From NCBI GenBank assembly GCA_003488145.1, contig DNMQ01000248.1, forward strand, positions 1-7,640: DNA of 7,640 bases, read 5' to 3'. The notes under the pieces are model-generated. The model had not been told where the DNA came from and did not search any database. It saw nothing but the letters and a program-made list of their open reading frames with translations. Shown here piece by piece: positions 5,908 through 7,640 of the stretch. The first letter of the stretch is position 1. The number at the start of each line of letters is the position of its first letter. Origin of the DNA: Pseudomonas sp. GTDB taxonomy: Bacteria > Pseudomonadota > Gammaproteobacteria > Pseudomonadales > Pseudomonadaceae. Made by a program: the position numbers and the translations under genes.

Positions 5908-7128
5908 TCAGCCGAGTTGCTCGGGCACCGCTTGCGGCTGCGTTGCCAGCTCGGCTTCCTCGATGCGCTTGTACAGCGCCAGCGCCTGCCCGACTACCTG
6001 ATCCATGTTGTAGTACTTGTAGGTGCCGAGGCGGCCGACGAAGGTCACGCCGGGCGTCTGGTCCGCCAGCTGCTGATAGCGCTTGTACAGCTCGGCGTTC
6101 TCCGGCCGCGGGATCGGGTAGTAGGGATCGCCCTCCGCCGAGGGGTACTCGTAGGTGATGCTGGTCTTCGGATGGGCCTGCCCGGTGAGGTGCTTGTACT
6201 CGCTGATGCGCGTGTAGGGCACATCCTCGCTCGGGTAGTTGACCGTACCTACCGCCTGGAACTGCGCCTGCTCGAGCTGCTTGTGCTCGAATTTCAGCGA
6301 GCGGTACGGCAGCTTGCCGAAGCGGTAATCGAAGTATTCATCGATGGGGCCGCAGAAGATCAGGTGGTCGTACTGAACCTCGTCGCGGATCTCGCGGTAG
6401 TCCGTGTTGATCATCACCTTGATGTTCGGATGCGCCAGCATCTTCTCGAACATCTTGGTGTAGCCGTACTTGGGCATCTGCTGGAAGGTATCGGTGAAGT
6501 AGCGGTCGTCGGTGTTGGTGCGCGTGGGGATGCGCGAAGTCACCGACTTGTCCAGCTGCGACGGGTCCAGCCCCCACTGCTTGCGGGTGTAGCCGCGGAA
6601 GAACTTCTGGTACAGCTCGCGGCCGATGCCGTTGATCACCACGTCTTCGCTGGTCTGGATGTTCTCCACCGGCTCGGCACGGCTGGCGAGGAAATCTGCC
6701 GCTTCCTCTTCGGTGGTCATGTTCAGACCGTAGAGCCTGTTCAGCGTGGTCATGTTGATCGGGATTGGTACTTCCTGCCCGTCCACTTGCGCCAGCACGC
6801 GATGCTCATAGGGGCGCCACTCGGTGAACTGCGAGAGGTAGTCGACGATGCGCTGGGCGTTGGTGTGGAAGATGTGCGGGCCGTAGCGATGGATCAGCAC
6901 GCCGGATTCGTCGTGATAGTCGTAGGCGTTGCCGGCGATGTGCGGGCGCCGGTCGACCACCAGTACGCGCTTGTTCAAGCCCCTGGCCAGCCGCTCGGCG
7001 AGCACGCTGCCGGCGAAACCGGCACCGACGATCAGGTAATCGAAGCCACGCCTGCGCGCCTGCGGCTCTTCACCGGCACCACCGCCGAGACGTTCCGGGT
7101 TGCTGTCTTGCGGGGTCATATCGCGCAT
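5908..7128 (-). CDS. glf: UDP-galactopyranose mutase (UDP-galactofuranose synthesis)
   Basis: This 406-residue cytosolic FAD enzyme (EC 5.4.99.9) contracts UDP-galactopyranose to UDP-galactofuranose, the donor for galactofuranose in O-antigen, capsule or other glycans. The dinucleotide motif FDYLIVGAGFAG (29-40) is followed by ERLA, VVDRRPHIAGNAYD (57-70) and YGPHIFHT (82-89). RGYTRKQWG (178-186) holds the substrate-stacking tryptophan and an arginine of the active site. TYEYP (325-329) and GRLGTYKYYNMDQ (365-377) are the C-terminal FAD/substrate signatures. All key segments are present, so it should be active. The first 28 residues (MRDMTPQDSNPERLGGGAGE and on) are an unusual extension, because most Glf proteins start within a few residues of the FDYLIVG strand. 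I chose the ATG at 7128 over the one at 7119 because AAGGAG lies 8 bases before it. It overlaps the upstream glycosyltransferase by 13 bases. Confidence 0.96.
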   Translation of the reverse strand: MRDMTPQDSNPERLGGGAGEEPQARRRGFDYLIVGAGFAGSVLAERLARGLNKRVLVVDRRPHIAGNAYDYHDESGVLIHRYGPHIFHTNAQRIVDYLSQFTEWRPYEHRVLAQVDGQEVPIPINMTTLNRLYGLNMTTEEEAADFLASRAEPVENIQTSEDVVINGIGRELYQKFFRGYTRKQWGLDPSQLDKSVTSRIPTRTNTDDRYFTDTFQQMPKYGYTKMFEKMLAHPNIKVMINTDYREIRDEVQYDHLIFCGPIDEYFDYRFGKLPYRSLKFEHKQLEQAQFQAVGTVNYPSEDVPYTRISEYKHLTGQAHPKTSITYEYPSAEGDPYYPIPRPENAELYKRYQQLADQTPGVTFVGRLGTYKYYNMDQVVGQALALYKRIEEAELATQPQAVPEQLG

Positions 7129-7640
7129 TGCATCTTCTCCTTCATCAGGCTCCAGGTGTGGTCCCAGGACATATCACCGAGGATCTCGTCGGCCTTGGCC
7201 AACAGCGCATCGCGGTCCTCGGCATCGGCCAGGGCGGCTTCTGTCGCGGCGACGAACGCCTCGGCACTGTCGGCGATGCGCACGATGCCGGTGTCGCCGT
7301 AGGTGCGCACCACGTCGGTGATCGGCGTGGACACCACCGGACAGCCGCCGGCGAGGTATTCGGGGGTCTTGGTCGGGCTGATGAAGCGGGTCGATTCGTT
7401 CAGCGCGAAGGGCATGATCGCCACGTCCCAGCCCGACAGGTATTGCGGCAGCTCGTCGTAGGTCTTGCCGCCGAGGTAGTGGATGTTGTCGCGGCGCGGC
7501 AGCTCGGCCGGGTCGATCTTGACCACCGGGCCGATCAGCACGATCTGCCACTCCGGCTTCATACGCGCCACCTGCTCGATCAGCTCGAGATCGAGACGCT
7601 CGTCGATCACGCCGTAGAAGCCCAGGCGCGGATGGGGGAT
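7116..7640 (-). CDS. Glycosyltransferase, GT-B fold (GT4-like), C-terminal part; 5' end beyond the window
   Basis: The frame is open to the right edge (it reads IPHPRLGFYGVIDERLDLEL from base 7640), so about 174 C-terminal residues are seen and the start lies outside. The part present is the nucleotide-sugar-binding half of a GT-B glycosyltransferase. It contains the WQIVLIGPVV strand, NIHYLGGKTYDELPQYLSGWDVAIMP (the usual spacing of the second Rossmann fold), and FISPTKTPEYLAGGCPVVST, where the lysine and glutamate correspond to donor-binding residues. The pattern is close to TuaH-like and related glycosyltransferases that sit beside glf. Donor and acceptor are unknown; a galactofuranosyl or other hexosyl transfer onto a cytosolic lipid-linked acceptor is inferred from context. 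The GTG at 7610 is an internal valine, not a start. The 13-base overlap with glf indicates one mRNA. Confidence 0.88.
   Translation of the reverse strand: MPHPRLGFYGVIDERLDLELIEQVARMKPEWQIVLIGPVVKIDPAELPRRDNIHYLGGKTYDELPQYLSGWDVAIMPFALNESTRFISPTKTPEYLAGGCPVVSTPITDVVRTYGDTGIVRIADSAEAFVAATEAALADAEDRDALLAKADEILGDMSWDHTWSLMKEKMQCAI
7137..7142 (-). promoter_or_regulatory. Ribosome binding site deciding the glf start
   Basis: The minus strand carries AAGGAG at 7142-7137, inside the 3' end of the glycosyltransferase gene. It lies 8 bases from the ATG at 7128 and 17 from the alternative ATG at 7119. This favours the upstream start, although the downstream ATG would form an ATGA overlap with the glycosyltransferase stop. 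Confidence 0.7.

Noticed and set aside
5833..7302. 489-codon open frame on the plus strand, opposite glf and the glycosyltransferase end
   Set aside because: It runs across two real gene ends and the glf/GH1-like gap, and encodes no recognisable fold. It is an artefact of GC bias.

Overview
The window is a GC-rich, densely coded chromosomal segment. The protein sequences and gene style look most like a Pseudomonas/Stutzerimonas-type gammaproteobacterium. That assignment rests on recognising protein families, strongly GC-biased third positions and a Pseudomonas-REP-like hairpin, not on a database match. No tRNA, rRNA, CRISPR array, insertion sequence or prophage gene is visible. No gap between genes exceeds 300 bases.

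Left part, plus strand (1-2243): the C-terminal three quarters of a luciferase-like flavin-dependent monooxygenase, cut by the left edge, is followed after 125 bases by a complete CPA1/NhaP-type cation:proton antiporter. A GC-rich hairpin lies between them. The antiporter converges on a small minus-strand dodecin gene (2264-2479), a flavin-storage protein with its own clear ribosome binding site.

Right part, minus strand (7640 down to 2650): five genes in one direction look like a single transcription unit. They are a GT-B glycosyltransferase (cut by the right edge), UDP-galactopyranose mutase (glf), a cytosolic glycoside hydrolase family 1-like protein, an MsbA-type ABC exporter half-transporter, and a 71-residue KTSC-domain protein. 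The first two overlap by 13 bases. The last three are joined by two ATGA stop/start overlaps. Only the glf to hydrolase junction has a gap (89 bases), which holds a hairpin and a short possible leader ORF. The 170-base gap after the last gene contains an 8-bp inverted repeat whose arms resemble DnaA boxes and the stem of Pseudomonas REP elements.

Working model (inference): Glf makes UDP-galactofuranose, the glycosyltransferase builds a glycan with it or with a partner sugar, the ABC exporter moves a lipid-linked or glycosylated product across the inner membrane, and the GH1-like protein trims or remodels a sugar intermediate in the cytosol. The role of the KTSC protein is unknown. The most interesting material is this operon, in particular the divergent GH1-like protein and the KTSC protein coupled to the exporter.
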